From positions 1 through 60,776 of the forward strand of contig CAYFQB010000031.1 of the NCBI GenBank assembly GCA_964345225.1: a stretch of DNA of 60,776 nucleotides. Direction: 5' to 3'. Numbering within the stretch: position 1 is the first letter of the stretch; the number at the start of each line of letters is the position of its first letter. The notes under the pieces were generated by a model. The model did no database searches, was not told the DNA's origin, and saw only the letters and a program-made list of their open reading frames with translations. The position numbers and the translations under genes are program-made. This DNA is from CAYFQB01 sp964345225 (GTDB taxonomy: Bacteria > Nitrospirota > Thermodesulfovibrionia > Thermodesulfovibrionales > UBA6898). This document shows positions 8,241-17,487 of this stretch, one piece after another.

Positions 8241-9359
8241 TCAAAAAAGTCCATGCGGCATGTCTTTTTTTAAATGTGAGAATGCAGACTTTGTGGCAAG
8301 TCTACCCCTTGGTGTTCGTTCAAGCAAGCCCTCCTGAAGTAGATAAGGCTCATAAACATCTTCTATAGTTTCCTTATCCTCTCTTAAAGATGCTGAAATA
8401 GCCTCTATCCCGACCGGTCCGCCGTTAAACTTTTCTATTACTGTTAATAGAAGTTTTCTGTCCATTTCATCGAGGCCCCTTTCGTCAACATCAAGGGAGA
8501 TGAGTGAATTTCTTGTTATTTCAAGGTCGATACTGCCATCACCTAAAACCTGTGCAAAATCCCTGATTCTTTTTAATAATCTATTGGCTATGCGGGGAGT
8601 TCCTCTGGAACGTTTGGCTATCTCCAGTGCGGCATCATCTTTGACCGGTATTTTCAAAATTTTTGCAGAACGAAGTGCTATCATCTTAAGTTCTTCCGGT
8701 TGGTAATATTCGAGCCTGTTTATCACGCCAAATCTTTCTCTTAATGGAGATGTAAGCAGGCCGGTTCTCGTAGTAGCACCGATAAGTGTAAATCTGGGCA
8801 GGTTAAGTTTAAGCGTTCTGGCATTTGGTCCCTGCCCTATGACTATATCAAGTTGGAAGTCTTCCATTGCAGGATAGAGCACTTCTTCGACAATTCTAGG
8901 CAGCCTGTGTATCTCATCAATAAATAGTATGTCCATATCAGACAAGTTTGTAAGTATTGCAGCAAAATCACCCGGTCTTTCTATTACAGGACCGGATGTG
9001 GCTTTTATATTAACCTTGAGTTCATTCGATATAATATGTGCGAGTGTGGTTTTTCCAAGACCGGGGGGGCCGCAGAAGAGAATATGGTCTAGAGGCTCTT
9101 TTCTCTGGTTTGCGGCTTTGATGAATATCTTAAGGTTCGCTCTTATCTTGTTCTGGCCTACGAACTCAGCTAAAGATCTTGGTCTTAAATTCAAATCCAA
9201 TGAAAGCTCATCATTAGTATATTCAGGCTCATCTGATTGGCTGAGGCGAAAGGGACTTATAATCCTGTCTTTCTGCTTCGGAGAATCTTCTCTTCTTGTT
9301 GAAATTTTCGAGGCTTTCCTTGTAATTTGAGTAGACTTTTTAGCTTCCGAATTACCCAT
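8241..9359 (-). CDS. ruvB: Holliday junction helicase RuvB
   Basis: Hexameric AAA+ motor that drives branch migration with RuvA. Walker A GPPGLGKTTLAH, Walker B LFIDEIHRL, sensor 1 IGATTRTG and the arginine-finger block SPLRERFG are intact, followed by the winged-helix C-terminus with GLDEMDRKLL and TPRGR. At 372 residues it is about 30-40 longer than usual because of a basic, Ser/Thr-rich N-terminal extension (residues 1-45) before the conserved LRPRSLAEFVGQ. No closer start restores the normal length with a better context. It follows ruvA by five bases. Confidence 0.97.
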   Translation of the reverse strand: MGNSEAKKSTQITRKASKISTRREDSPKQKDRIISPFRLSQSDEPEYTNDELSLDLNLRPRSLAEFVGQNKIRANLKIFIKAANQRKEPLDHILFCGPPGLGKTTLAHIISNELKVNIKATSGPVIERPGDFAAILTNLSDMDILFIDEIHRLPRIVEEVLYPAMEDFQLDIVIGQGPNARTLKLNLPRFTLIGATTRTGLLTSPLRERFGVINRLEYYQPEELKMIALRSAKILKIPVKDDAALEIAKRSRGTPRIANRLLKRIRDFAQVLGDGSIDLEITRNSLISLDVDERGLDEMDRKLLLTVIEKFNGGPVGIEAISASLREDKETIEDVYEPYLLQEGLLERTPRGRLATKSAFSHLKKDMPHGLF

Positions 9360-9364
9360 ATGTA

Positions 9365-9958
9365 TTATCTGTTCTCACCGGAGAATTCTACCTGCGGATT
9401 AAGCTGTTTTAGTGTTTCCTTTAGCAGGCTTTCAATATCATTAAAGTTTTTATTATACACCTTTTCAAGGGATTGCTGAGCAACAGTCTTTTTATACCCA
9501 AGATTAATCAGGGCGGAAAGGGTGTCTTCAAAGAGCCTGTCTTTTATAACTGTTGATGATGGCAGTTTTTCTTTAAGTTCTAGGATTAATCGCTGGGCTG
9601 TTTTTTTACCAAGGCCTGGTATCCTGCATAACGTAGCTACATCTTCTTTTTCTATTGCATTAAGAAAATCGTTATGAGAAACACCTGAAAAGATATTCAG
9701 TGCCATTTTCGGGCCAATTCCTGAAATTCTCAGAAGCGTAGTAAATATATTCTTCTCATCTTCTGAAGTAAATCCAAAAAGATGCATGGAATCTTCACGA
9801 ACATATGTATATATGTGAAGAAATACTTCCTGGCCCTCTAACGGAAGAGTTGAAAGGGTACTTATTGGCATATTAACCTGATAACCAACGCCGTTGACGT
9901 CTAAAAGAACATTATCAGGTCTTCTTGAAATAATTTTTCCTTTTAGTGAACCTATCAT
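9365..9958 (-). CDS. ruvA: Holliday junction DNA-binding protein RuvA
   Basis: Tetrameric junction-binding subunit that loads RuvB. It begins with the family's MIGSLKGKI and VLLDVNGVGYQV, followed by LHIYTYVREDSMHLFGF, the helix-hairpin-helix segments ISGIGPKMALNI and IPGLGKKTAQRLILELK, and a flexible linker before the C-terminal RuvB-binding domain. Length 197 is normal. It lies in the order ruvC-ruvA-ruvB. Confidence 0.97.
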   Translation of the reverse strand: MIGSLKGKIISRRPDNVLLDVNGVGYQVNMPISTLSTLPLEGQEVFLHIYTYVREDSMHLFGFTSEDEKNIFTTLLRISGIGPKMALNIFSGVSHNDFLNAIEKEDVATLCRIPGLGKKTAQRLILELKEKLPSSTVIKDRLFEDTLSALINLGYKKTVAQQSLEKVYNKNFNDIESLLKETLKQLNPQVEFSGENR

Positions 9959-10001
9959 ATTTTATATTTATCAAGAAGATGCAGCCTCGCTGTTATACAC
10001 T

Positions 10002-10577
10002 TTACTTTCCCTTTTTTCTCTGTGATTCCTTTACTGATTTATTAAATTGTATAGTATTCATGTAACACAGCGCAAGTGCAAGTGCATCAGCGCTGTCTGT
10101 GTTAATTGTACCTTTGATTTTCAATATAAGTTTTACCATATCCTGTACCTGTTTCTTTTCGGCGCGTCCGTATCCTACAATTGCCTTTTTAACTTCAAGA
10201 GAGCTGCATTCATGCGTGGCAATGTTTTCATATGCAGCTGCAAGAAGGACTATGCCTCTTGCATGACCGAGGTTCAAGGCTGCCTGTATGCCTTTTGCAA
10301 AGAATATCTTTTCTACTACAATATCATCCGGGCGGTATTTGCGGATGATTTCTTTTAAACAGTTATAGATATATTTAAGTCTTTCGTGAAGAGGTTTTGA
10401 AGGTGAAGAAGAAATTGTCCCTGATGCAATATAGACAGCATCTTTTCCTTTCATGCCAATTAACCCGTATCCACATTTTATACTGCCGGGGTCGATACCA
10501 AGTATCTTTACATCTGGTTTAACCTGTGAAAAAGATCTGTCCTTTCTTACGTGTTTATTTTTTTCTCGGTTCTTCAA
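10002..10577 (-). CDS. ruvC: Holliday junction resolvase RuvC
   Basis: Dimeric endonuclease that cuts Holliday junctions. The catalytic acidic residues sit in ILGIDPGSIKCGYG, VVEKIFFAKGIQAALNLGHARG and DSADALALAL. The usual start would fall just before KILGIDPG, but there is no ATG, GTG or TTG there. I use TTG at 10577 because GAGGAA lies seven bases upstream; an ATG at 10616 without a clear ribosome binding site is the alternative. Either start overlaps the end of gmhA (stop at 10555) and gives an N-terminal extension of about 20-35 basic residues. The C-terminus is also basic. Confidence 0.93.
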   Translation of the reverse strand: MKNREKNKHVRKDRSFSQVKPDVKILGIDPGSIKCGYGLIGMKGKDAVYIASGTISSSPSKPLHERLKYIYNCLKEIIRKYRPDDIVVEKIFFAKGIQAALNLGHARGIVLLAAAYENIATHECSSLEVKKAIVGYGRAEKKQVQDMVKLILKIKGTINTDSADALALALCYMNTIQFNKSVKESQRKKGK

Positions 10578-11139
10578 ATAATATTTCCTCAACCATAAGG
10601 CAGAGGACATGGCCAAGAGTTATGTGTGTTTCCTGTATTCTCGGTGTGTTGTCTGACGGAACGACAAATGAGAACGTGGCTTTTGAGGCAAGTTTCTCTC
10701 CTTTGGCGCCTGTAAAGACAATTGACCTCAACTTCTTCTTCTTTGCTATATCCATTGCTTTTAGCACATTGGGAGATTGTCCGCTTGTGCTGAGTGCTAT
10801 TACTATATCACCCTCGATTGCCAATGATTTTAGCTGTCTTGCAAAAATCTCTGAGTAGTCATAATCATTTGCTATAGATGTTATAACAGCCATATCTGTA
10901 TTGAGAGCAATTGCAGGCAACCCGGGGCGTTCTTTTTTAAATCTATTTACAAATTCAGCAGCTATGTGGGATGCATCTGTAGCACTGCCGCCGTTTCCGA
11001 ATAAAATCAATTTATTTCCTTCATTGAATGTATTAGCAATGGCTTTAGATGCATCTATTATTGTTTCTATGCTGCTTTCTATGAACTTTTCTTTTACTGA
11101 TATGCTTTCTCTGAATTCCTTGAGTATTCTATTTTTCAT
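10555..11139 (-). CDS. gmhA: Phosphoheptose isomerase (SIS domain)
   Basis: Converts sedoheptulose 7-phosphate to D-glycero-D-manno-heptose 7-phosphate, the first committed step of LPS core heptose. The 194-residue SIS-domain protein carries the GmhA/DiaA signatures FGNGGSATDASHIAAEFV, ALNTDMAVITSIANDY and ALSTSGQSPNVLKA, with a C-terminal Q-E-x-H-I segment carrying active-site residues. DiaA, a paralogue that binds DnaA, is the main alternative. It heads the ruv operon and overlaps ruvC. No other heptose genes are in this window. Confidence 0.88.
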   Translation of the reverse strand: MKNRILKEFRESISVKEKFIESSIETIIDASKAIANTFNEGNKLILFGNGGSATDASHIAAEFVNRFKKERPGLPAIALNTDMAVITSIANDYDYSEIFARQLKSLAIEGDIVIALSTSGQSPNVLKAMDIAKKKKLRSIVFTGAKGEKLASKATFSFVVPSDNTPRIQETHITLGHVLCLMVEEILFEEPRKK

Positions 11140-11243
11140 AAAACGATGGTTAACAGAATTTTTTAATATAGATTAAAACAACTGCATTTTTATGTCAATT
11201 AAATCTGAGGCAGAATATATTATCCCCACAATGTAACTAATGA

Positions 11244-11344
11244 GTTTAAAGCAGGTATACATGTTATATAGTTGGGCATGTTTCTTGAGTGAACATAGGG
11301 AGCGAAAGGAATATGTCCAACTAATTAATTAACCTGCTCTTTTT
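11244..11344. repeat. Palindromic MITE-like repeat, copy 1 (empty site)
   Basis: Non-coding, about 100 bases, with imperfect inverted ends: AAAGCAGGT at the left against ACCTGCTCTTT at the right, and inner arms AGTTGGGCATGTTTC (11270-11284) against GGAATATGTCCAACT (11309-11323). It can fold into one long hairpin. The same sequence occurs inverted at 53821-54064, where about 160 extra bases sit in its centre. Here the centre reads CATAGGGAGCGAAAGG, which is the uninterrupted target. It lies between gmhA and the lipoprotein gene. No transposase is encoded. Confidence 0.8.
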
Positions 11345-11374
11345 ATACCGAAAAGCATCTTTTGGTTTAATATT

Positions 11375-12358
11375 TTATTTTGGGGGAACATAGATTACCC
11401 CTTTTACTTCTGCAGGCTCTCCTTCTTTCACTGGGCCTACAGCTGTGATACGATAGTCTCTTATTGCTGAAAGCTTTTCTTCGTCGAGAAAGGTCGGTAT
11501 CTGAGTATTTCCTATGAATTCATAATCGCCATTTTCTATTCTTCTGTATATTCTGTATCCTGTTACCCATATCTCATCAGACTCTTTCCAGTAAAGATAG
11601 ACCTTATCAGGTGTAACATGATAACGGGGATCTTTTGGTGGGGTAGGAACGAATTCAAAAGGGTTAACCACTATTTCTTCTGAAGGAAGCCCCTCGTTTC
11701 TTATTTCGCTCATGATCTGACTTCTTATCGTATAGTAAACGGGCTTATCAATACTTAGCCTGTCCTTGAAAAAATTTTCTGATAAAGGATTTTTATTTGA
11801 TGGGGTTAAACCATAATTGCCTTTTTCATGACTTTTGTAAACATTGTAGAATATATCATCTCCCGCCTTATTCCATGTCAATATTAATAAATCATCTTCT
11901 ATTTCAAAGTAGATGTTCTCCGGAGGCAAAGGAGTATTCAATGGGGTTACACTTATAATATTTGAATCATTACTGTTTACGCCTTTAAGATTTTGAGTTA
12001 TGATTTTATATTTGTATTCATGACCTTCTTTATAATTAGAATCTGAATAGATGCGTTTGTCCTTTTCTATAAAGGCAATTCTTTCAAAATCTTCTCTAGA
12101 AGACTTGAAGATATAAAATCCGGCAATATAACTCTCTTTATCTCTAGGTAAATTCCACATAAGGATAATCTTGTCCTCCCTGTGGATTGCCCTTAGCATG
12201 GAAGGCGGCTCTGATTTTTCTAAAGATTTGAGGGTAGGGGGTCCTTTTTTACCGCAGGATGTAAGAAAGGAGAGTGAGATGAATATCAATAAAAAAGATG
12301 TTAAAAGCCATAAACATTTCAGGTTTTTGTATTTGTACTCATCATTTAAAAAATACAT
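11375..12358 (-). CDS. Lipoprotein with fibronectin type III-like repeats
   Basis: Predicted lipid-anchored envelope protein of 327 residues. A signal sequence ends in a lipobox (SFLTSC) with Cys near residue 35, followed by GKKGPP. That CGxKGP start is typical of small LptM/YifL-type lipoproteins, but here it is followed by about three beta-sandwich repeats with fibronectin III character, each carrying an ILxWN or YxIY pattern (about 55-140, 145-230, 240-320). The function is unknown; an adhesive or assembly role at the envelope is only suggested by the domains. The ATG directly abuts the TAA of argH, so the two form an operon. Confidence 0.8.
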   Translation of the reverse strand: MYFLNDEYKYKNLKCLWLLTSFLLIFISLSFLTSCGKKGPPTLKSLEKSEPPSMLRAIHREDKIILMWNLPRDKESYIAGFYIFKSSREDFERIAFIEKDKRIYSDSNYKEGHEYKYKIITQNLKGVNSNDSNIISVTPLNTPLPPENIYFEIEDDLLILTWNKAGDDIFYNVYKSHEKGNYGLTPSNKNPLSENFFKDRLSIDKPVYYTIRSQIMSEIRNEGLPSEEIVVNPFEFVPTPPKDPRYHVTPDKVYLYWKESDEIWVTGYRIYRRIENGDYEFIGNTQIPTFLDEEKLSAIRDYRITAVGPVKEGEPAEVKGVIYVPPK

Positions 12359-13732
12359 TTATTTAAGGATCTTTTTATATTTTTTGATCTGTCTGATAAC
12401 CTCTGATTTAGAGGTACCTCCATAAGAAGTACGTGCTTTTACTGATTTTGCGGGATCAAGAATCGAGAATATATCTTCTAAAATATAGGGGGAAAATGTT
12501 TTTAATTTTCTTAAAGTGAGTGATTGCAGGTTTAAATTTTTGTCAATACAGTATAGAACAATTTTTCCTGTTATCTCGTGGGCCTTTCTGAAAGGTATTC
12601 CCTTTTTAACGAGATATTCTGTTATATCAGTTGCAACTGAAAAACTTTCACCGGCAGCTGCAAGCATTCTTTTTGCATGAAATTTTATTTTTGGAAGCAT
12701 TTCGATCAGAATTCGAAGGCATGATTTAAGAGTGTCAGATGTATCAAAAACAGGGAGTTTGTCCTCTTGCATGTCCCTGTTATATGAAAGCGGCAGTCCT
12801 TTCATTATGGTTAGCAGGGATAAGAGATTGCCGTAGATTCTACCAGTCTTTCCTCTAATTAGTTCGGCTGCATCAGGGTTCTTTTTTTGAGGCATTATGC
12901 TTGAGCCGGTTGTGAATTCATCAGAAATTTCGATGAAACCGAATTCTTCTGTTGACCATAGTACAAGCTCTTCAGCAAAACGCGCAAGATGCATCACTGT
13001 AATAGATGCACAGGAAAGGAATTCAATTGCAAAATCCCTGTCGGAAACAGTATCAATACTGTTGCTCGAAATCGATTTAAACCCGAGCAACCTGGCTATG
13101 TATGCCCTGTCCACAGGCAGTGTTGTGCCTGAGATCGCACATGAGCCAAGTGGAAGAATATCTAAACGATTTATAGATCCATGGAAACGTTCCTTATCTC
13201 TCTGTAACATTTCCACATAAGCCAGCAAATGATGAGACAGCAATACTGGCTGAGCTCTTTGAAGATGTGTGTAACCCGGCATAATGGTATCCAGATGACG
13301 CTCGGATATCTTTAAGACAGTCTTTTGTAGAGATTCTATTGTTGATATTATTTCTTTGGTTTCTTCTTTAAGATAAAGTCTAAAATCAAGCGAAACCTGG
13401 TCATTCCTAGATCTTGCAGTATGTAATTTCTCGCCTGCAGGACCTATTTTTTTTATTAATGCTGTTTCAATATTCATATGAATATCTTCAAGATCTTGTC
13501 TGAATCTGAATTTACCGGTATTAATCTCTTCTGCGATTTCCGTCAAACCTTTTACTATAGCATCTGAATCCTTTCTGGAGATGATTTTCTGCTTGCCGAG
13601 CATCTTAGCATGGGCAATACTTCCCTTTATATCGTGTTTCCAGAGTCTGTTGTCAAAAGAGATAGATTCTGTGAAAGAATCCATAGATGCTGATGTCCTG
13701 CCCCTGAACCTGCCTGCCCACGGTTTTTTCAT
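12359..13732 (-). CDS. argH: Argininosuccinate lyase
   Basis: Splits argininosuccinate into arginine and fumarate, the last step of arginine synthesis. Length 457 is normal. The fumarase/aspartase-superfamily signature GSSIMPQKKNPD is present, as are the starting block KPWAGRFRG, LHTARSRNDQVSLDFRLYLK, MPGYTHLQRAQPVLLSHH and the C-terminal ARTSYGGTSKSEV. No other arg gene is in the window, so argG must be elsewhere. The stop is immediately followed by the lipoprotein start. Confidence 0.97.
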   Translation of the reverse strand: MKKPWAGRFRGRTSASMDSFTESISFDNRLWKHDIKGSIAHAKMLGKQKIISRKDSDAIVKGLTEIAEEINTGKFRFRQDLEDIHMNIETALIKKIGPAGEKLHTARSRNDQVSLDFRLYLKEETKEIISTIESLQKTVLKISERHLDTIMPGYTHLQRAQPVLLSHHLLAYVEMLQRDKERFHGSINRLDILPLGSCAISGTTLPVDRAYIARLLGFKSISSNSIDTVSDRDFAIEFLSCASITVMHLARFAEELVLWSTEEFGFIEISDEFTTGSSIMPQKKNPDAAELIRGKTGRIYGNLLSLLTIMKGLPLSYNRDMQEDKLPVFDTSDTLKSCLRILIEMLPKIKFHAKRMLAAAGESFSVATDITEYLVKKGIPFRKAHEITGKIVLYCIDKNLNLQSLTLRKLKTFSPYILEDIFSILDPAKSVKARTSYGGTSKSEVIRQIKKYKKILK

Positions 13733-13872
13733 TTAAATTATTAGCCTCTTTTTGGTGTTGTAAGCATCTTTGATCTTGTCATAGGGGATTTCCCCGATGA
13801 AATTACGTTACTAATGATATTTTCTAATCAAAGGTTTTAATTTTCATATGGCATAAGATAATATTTTAATAA

Positions 13873-14160
13873 TTAAGTGTCAAGAAATTTGTTTTCTATT
13901 AAAAAGGCCCAGCTTACTTTTTTCTGACTTTGTATAAGTGCAGATTTTATTTTTCCAGATTCAAGGTGCGATCCCTTATGTAAGTATTCTCCAAGTCGTT
14001 CCCCTTCTTTATTAGAGGATAAAAAGAGTATCATTCCGTTTTCGAGATATATCTTCTTTTCAACATCATATCTGTTCTCAATAATAGTGCCGTTTTTTTT
14101 GCATAGATCGACCCACTGAAGAAGGTTGGTTAAAGGCATTAATGAAAGTTCACCTTTAAT
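13873..14160 (-). CDS. Small PATAN (DUF4388) domain protein, probable ATT start
   Basis: A single PATAN-like domain: LMPLTNLLQWVDLCKKNGT at the start, IYLENGMILFLSSN in the middle and ERLGEYLHKGSHLE after it. Family members are small signalling or gliding-associated adaptor domains; no function can be assigned here. The first ATG (14139) falls inside the conserved start. Upstream codons encode KGELSL, which completes the domain, and an ATT at 14158-14160 is preceded by AAAAGGG with a five-base gap. I therefore extend to it; use of ATG 14139 (88 residues) cannot be excluded. The C-terminus stops soon after the domain, so truncation is possible. Confidence 0.6.
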   Translation of the reverse strand: MKGELSLMPLTNLLQWVDLCKKNGTIIENRYDVEKKIYLENGMILFLSSNKEGERLGEYLHKGSHLESGKIKSALIQSQKKVSWAFLIENKFLDT

Positions 14161-14371
14161 TGAAGCCCTTTTAAATCTCCTTTTAATAAATATTGTTAAT
14201 AAAATTTACAGATATTAAATTATAAAATATGATATGACAAAACAAATCCTAAAGCAACTTTTTAAAATATGGCCATGTCAAGGACTCAAGAAATTTTATG
14301 GCTGGAATATTTTGAAACCTTCATCCAATCATGAAGAGAGCGAGCTTATGTGACTGATAATAATCTTGATA

Positions 14372-15034
14372 TTAGTAATATGAATTTAGATCCTCTTTTT
14401 TCCAGCCGTATTCTCCTATAAGTGGAACAAATACACAAGGAGTATGATATTCTTCATGTATTCTGTCTTTGGTTTTCCTGATTTTTAATAGTTGTTGTGA
14501 ATATCTGGTACCAACAGGGACCAGGAGAATTCCATCGATTGACAATTGCTCCATTAAAGGATTGGGTAATCCGGGAGATGCGGCAGTAATTATAATACGA
14601 TCGAACGGGGCTTCTTCAGGCCATCCTAATGTTCCGTCGCCTGTTCTTGTGTGAATATTTGTGTATTTAAGGGAATAAAATCTCTGTCTTGCATTATCTA
14701 ATAATGATGCAATGCGTTCTATTGTGTAAACCTCTCTGGAGAGTTCGGAAAGAATAACTGTTTGGTATCCAGAGCCTGTTCCTATTTCAAGCACTTTATT
14801 ATCCCTTCTTAGATCTAATAATTCTGTCATCACAGCAACCATATAAGGTTGTGAAATGGTCTGACCATCGCCGATAGGAAGAGCCATGTCACTATAAGCA
14901 TTATGCTGTAAAGAGTCGTCGACGAATAAGTGTCTTGGAATACGTCTCATGGCATCAAGGACACCGATGTCCCTGATACCTCTTGGAATAAGTTGTGTAT
15001 TAACCATTAATTCTCTTTGTTCTTTTTGTTCCAT
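14372..15034 (-). CDS. pcm: Protein-L-isoaspartate O-methyltransferase
   Basis: AdoMet-dependent repair enzyme for isoaspartyl residues in ageing proteins. The 220-residue sequence has the Pcm blocks DAMRRIPRHLFV, YSDMALPIGDGQTISQPY, VLEIGTGSGYQTVILSEL (AdoMet loop), FDRIIITAASPGLPNPL and GILLVPVG. It lies downstream of surE and the flavoprotein gene; surE-pcm neighbourhoods are common in bacteria and both are stress-survival genes. Confidence 0.95.
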   Translation of the reverse strand: MEQKEQRELMVNTQLIPRGIRDIGVLDAMRRIPRHLFVDDSLQHNAYSDMALPIGDGQTISQPYMVAVMTELLDLRRDNKVLEIGTGSGYQTVILSELSREVYTIERIASLLDNARQRFYSLKYTNIHTRTGDGTLGWPEEAPFDRIIITAASPGLPNPLMEQLSIDGILLVPVGTRYSQQLLKIRKTKDRIHEEYHTPCVFVPLIGEYGWKKEDLNSYY

Positions 15035-15171
15035 GATACAAATTTGTTAATACTTCTGGTTCTTCCCTCACTTAGCTGATATGAAAGTTTCCAAGTCGAA
15101 TCTACTAAAAGCTAATACTCGCATAGAGATTCCAAAATTTCGTGATTTCAGGTAGGAGCGATTCCTTATGA

Positions 15172-16551
15172 TCAAAAACGCGTTAATATTTTCCTCGCAG
15201 CTAATACCCCGGAGGCAGATGCCTGTATCAGTCCACGGCTGACACCAGCACCGTCTCCTATCGCAAAGATATTTTTAATTTCGGTCTCCAGTTCGTTAGT
15301 CAGTTTTAACTGCATAGAATAAAATTTAACCTCAGCACCATAAAGTAATGTATGCCTTGAGTTAACACCGGGAGCAATTTTGTCAATTGCTTCCAACATC
15401 TCTATAATATCACATAGATACCTGTAAGGGATTACAAAGCTAAGGTCTCCCGGAGTTGCATCCTTTAATGTTGGTTGTACAACCCCTTTGGAAATCCGTT
15501 CCTGAGTTGAACGTCTTCCTGACATTAAATCCCCGAGTCTCTGGATAATGACACCTTTGCCAAGAAAATTCGCGAGTTGGGCAATATATCTGCCATAATA
15601 TATCGGCTCGTTAAATGGTTTGGTAAAGTAGGTGCTGACAAGGAGTGCAAAGTTAGTATTATTTGTTTTCCTGCTGGCATAGCTGTGGCCGTTTACTGTC
15701 CAGATACCCTTCAAATATTCTTTTACGACTTCTCCGTATGGATTAACACAAAAAGTTCTGACCTTGTCATCAAATCTTTTTGAATAAAATATAAGCTTTG
15801 GTTCGTATGTAATACTCGTAAGCGGTTCGAATACAGAGGATGGCACCTCGACTCTTACCCCTATATCAACAGGGTTTTTCAGAAGTGTTAGATTAAGCCT
15901 CTTAGCTTCTTCTTCAAGCCATCTTGAGCCTTCGCGACCGGGTGCAAGTATAAGAAAATCAGAATAAATTTTCCTGCCGTCCTTAAGCTTTATGCCTTTG
16001 GGTTTTCCTTTTTCAATAATAATTCTCTTCACTTCTGTCTGGAATAAAGTGTCAATTCTTTTATTAACGGCTCTTTTTATTTTTTTCAAGAGAACCCTGC
16101 ACCTGTCTGTACCGATATGTCTTATCTTTGAAGGGACAAGTATAAGGTTGTTTATTGACGCAAGTTTTTCCAGTCTTTGAATATCTTCTTCATTGTCGCC
16201 GAAGACCTTACCAGGCGCTCCGTATCTGACATAAATCTTATCCACATAATCTATTAAAGACTGTACCGTCTCTCTTTCGATATACCTTAAAAGGAATCCG
16301 CCAACATCAGGAGAGAGACTTAATTTCCCGTCACTGAAGGCACCTGCACCTCCCCAGCCGCTTAATATATTACATTCACGGCATGTTGTGCAGGATATAT
16401 CCTTAATTTCTAGAGGGCATACTCTCTGGTCGATATCCTTGCCCTTTTCAGTGATCAGAACCTTCAGTTTTTTTCGAGATTTGAGAAGTTCTAATGCGGC
16501 AAATATGCCTGCAGGACCGGCTCCTACTATTATGACATCATATCTCTTCAT
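15172..16551 (-). CDS. FAD-dependent dehydrogenase of the COG2509 type
   Basis: Flavoprotein with an N-terminal Rossmann FAD site (DVIIVGAGPAGIFAALELL) and a C-terminal FAD segment ending in IFAIGDGAGVSRGLIQASASG. A characteristic block has four cysteines (CPLEIKDISCTTCRECN) directly before LSGWGGAGAFSDGKLSL, as in the uncharacterised FAD-dependent dehydrogenase family COG2509. The cysteines could hold a metal or act in redox, which is not established. The substrate is unknown. I choose the ATG at 16551 (MKRYDVIIVG); an in-frame ATG at 16572 would add seven residues. The start overlaps the end of surE. Confidence 0.85.
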   Translation of the reverse strand: MKRYDVIIVGAGPAGIFAALELLKSRKKLKVLITEKGKDIDQRVCPLEIKDISCTTCRECNILSGWGGAGAFSDGKLSLSPDVGGFLLRYIERETVQSLIDYVDKIYVRYGAPGKVFGDNEEDIQRLEKLASINNLILVPSKIRHIGTDRCRVLLKKIKRAVNKRIDTLFQTEVKRIIIEKGKPKGIKLKDGRKIYSDFLILAPGREGSRWLEEEAKRLNLTLLKNPVDIGVRVEVPSSVFEPLTSITYEPKLIFYSKRFDDKVRTFCVNPYGEVVKEYLKGIWTVNGHSYASRKTNNTNFALLVSTYFTKPFNEPIYYGRYIAQLANFLGKGVIIQRLGDLMSGRRSTQERISKGVVQPTLKDATPGDLSFVIPYRYLCDIIEMLEAIDKIAPGVNSRHTLLYGAEVKFYSMQLKLTNELETEIKNIFAIGDGAGVSRGLIQASASGVLAARKILTRF

Positions 16552-17317
16552 CCGTTTTATCCAATATGTCATTCAATATACATTTTTCTTTCAGAAATGT
16601 CATTGCATCATAATTTGTCATGTCAAGATGCAATGGAGTGATGGATATGAAGTTTCCCTGTACTGCCTCAATATCAGTGTCTTCACCGTGTTCCCAGTAT
16701 GGATTGCCGCCACCTATCCAGTAGTATTTTTCTCCCCAGGGATTGTAAGTTTCATGTATAGAATTATCATAGATTTTTTTGCCCTGACGGGTAAATTTAA
16801 TACCGTTTATCTCTTCTTTAGGAACATTGGGGATATTAACATTCAAAAGTGTATCGTAGGGCAGGGAGTTTTTAAGAACAATAGAGGCTATTTTGAATGC
16901 AAAGAAAGAGGCTGTATCAAAATAGTAGTGCTTCCCATTAATTAAAGAAAATGCTATCGAAGGTATTCCGAAAATGGTCCCTTCGATAGTGGCTGAAACT
17001 GTTCCTGAATAACTTATGTCATCCCCTAGATTTTCTCCCTTGTTGATTCCGGATACAACAAGTGCTGGTTTTTCAGGAAGTAATTTGTTTATACCGAGCG
17101 TTACACAGTCTGTTGGCGTTCCATTAATGCTGTAAACATGATCTTCGATCTTCTCAGCTTTTAAAGGCCTGTGAAGTGTCAGGGAGTGGCTTACCGCACT
17201 TCTTTCACGGTCAGGTGCAATAATGTAAGAGTCCCCAAGTTTCTTTATCTCATTGTAAAGAGCTAGTATACCGGGGGAATGAACTCCATCATCATTTGTC
17301 ACTAGGATCACAGCCAT
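16538..17317 (-). CDS. surE: 5'/3'-nucleotidase SurE
   Basis: Metal-dependent acid phosphatase acting on nucleoside monophosphates. The active-site motif ILVTNDDGVHSPGI is at the N-terminus, followed by IIAPDRERSAVSHSLTL, GTPTDCVTLGI and VSGINKGENLGDDISYSGTV. Length 259 is normal. It is transcribed away from purM with about 170 bases between the two start codons, so a divergent promoter region lies there. Operon with the flavoprotein and probably pcm. Confidence 0.97.
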   Translation of the reverse strand: MAVILVTNDDGVHSPGILALYNEIKKLGDSYIIAPDRERSAVSHSLTLHRPLKAEKIEDHVYSINGTPTDCVTLGINKLLPEKPALVVSGINKGENLGDDISYSGTVSATIEGTIFGIPSIAFSLINGKHYYFDTASFFAFKIASIVLKNSLPYDTLLNVNIPNVPKEEINGIKFTRQGKKIYDNSIHETYNPWGEKYYWIGGGNPYWEHGEDTDIEAVQGNFISITPLHLDMTNYDAMTFLKEKCILNDILDKTDEEI

Positions 17318-17487
17318 CTAGAATATTTTATCAGAAACGGCTTTTTTAGGAATATAAATTGTTTATAAAAATTATCAGCTGTTTTTTTATAATTCAGGCC
17401 AGTTTACCGCAGAAAATAAAAGACTTGCCCTTTAAAAAGACTTTATGCAAAATATATCAAATTGAAATACCTTCCTCTTATATAAGT

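Noticed and set aside
14161..14371. Possible small gene between pcm and the PATAN gene
   Set aside because: No frame longer than a few dozen codons with recognisable composition or ribosome binding site was seen.
17359..17487. N-terminal extension of PurM from the first ATG at 17359
   Set aside because: These 43 codons have no PurM similarity and include hydrophobic, leader-like sequence; the ATG at 17488 matches the family start.
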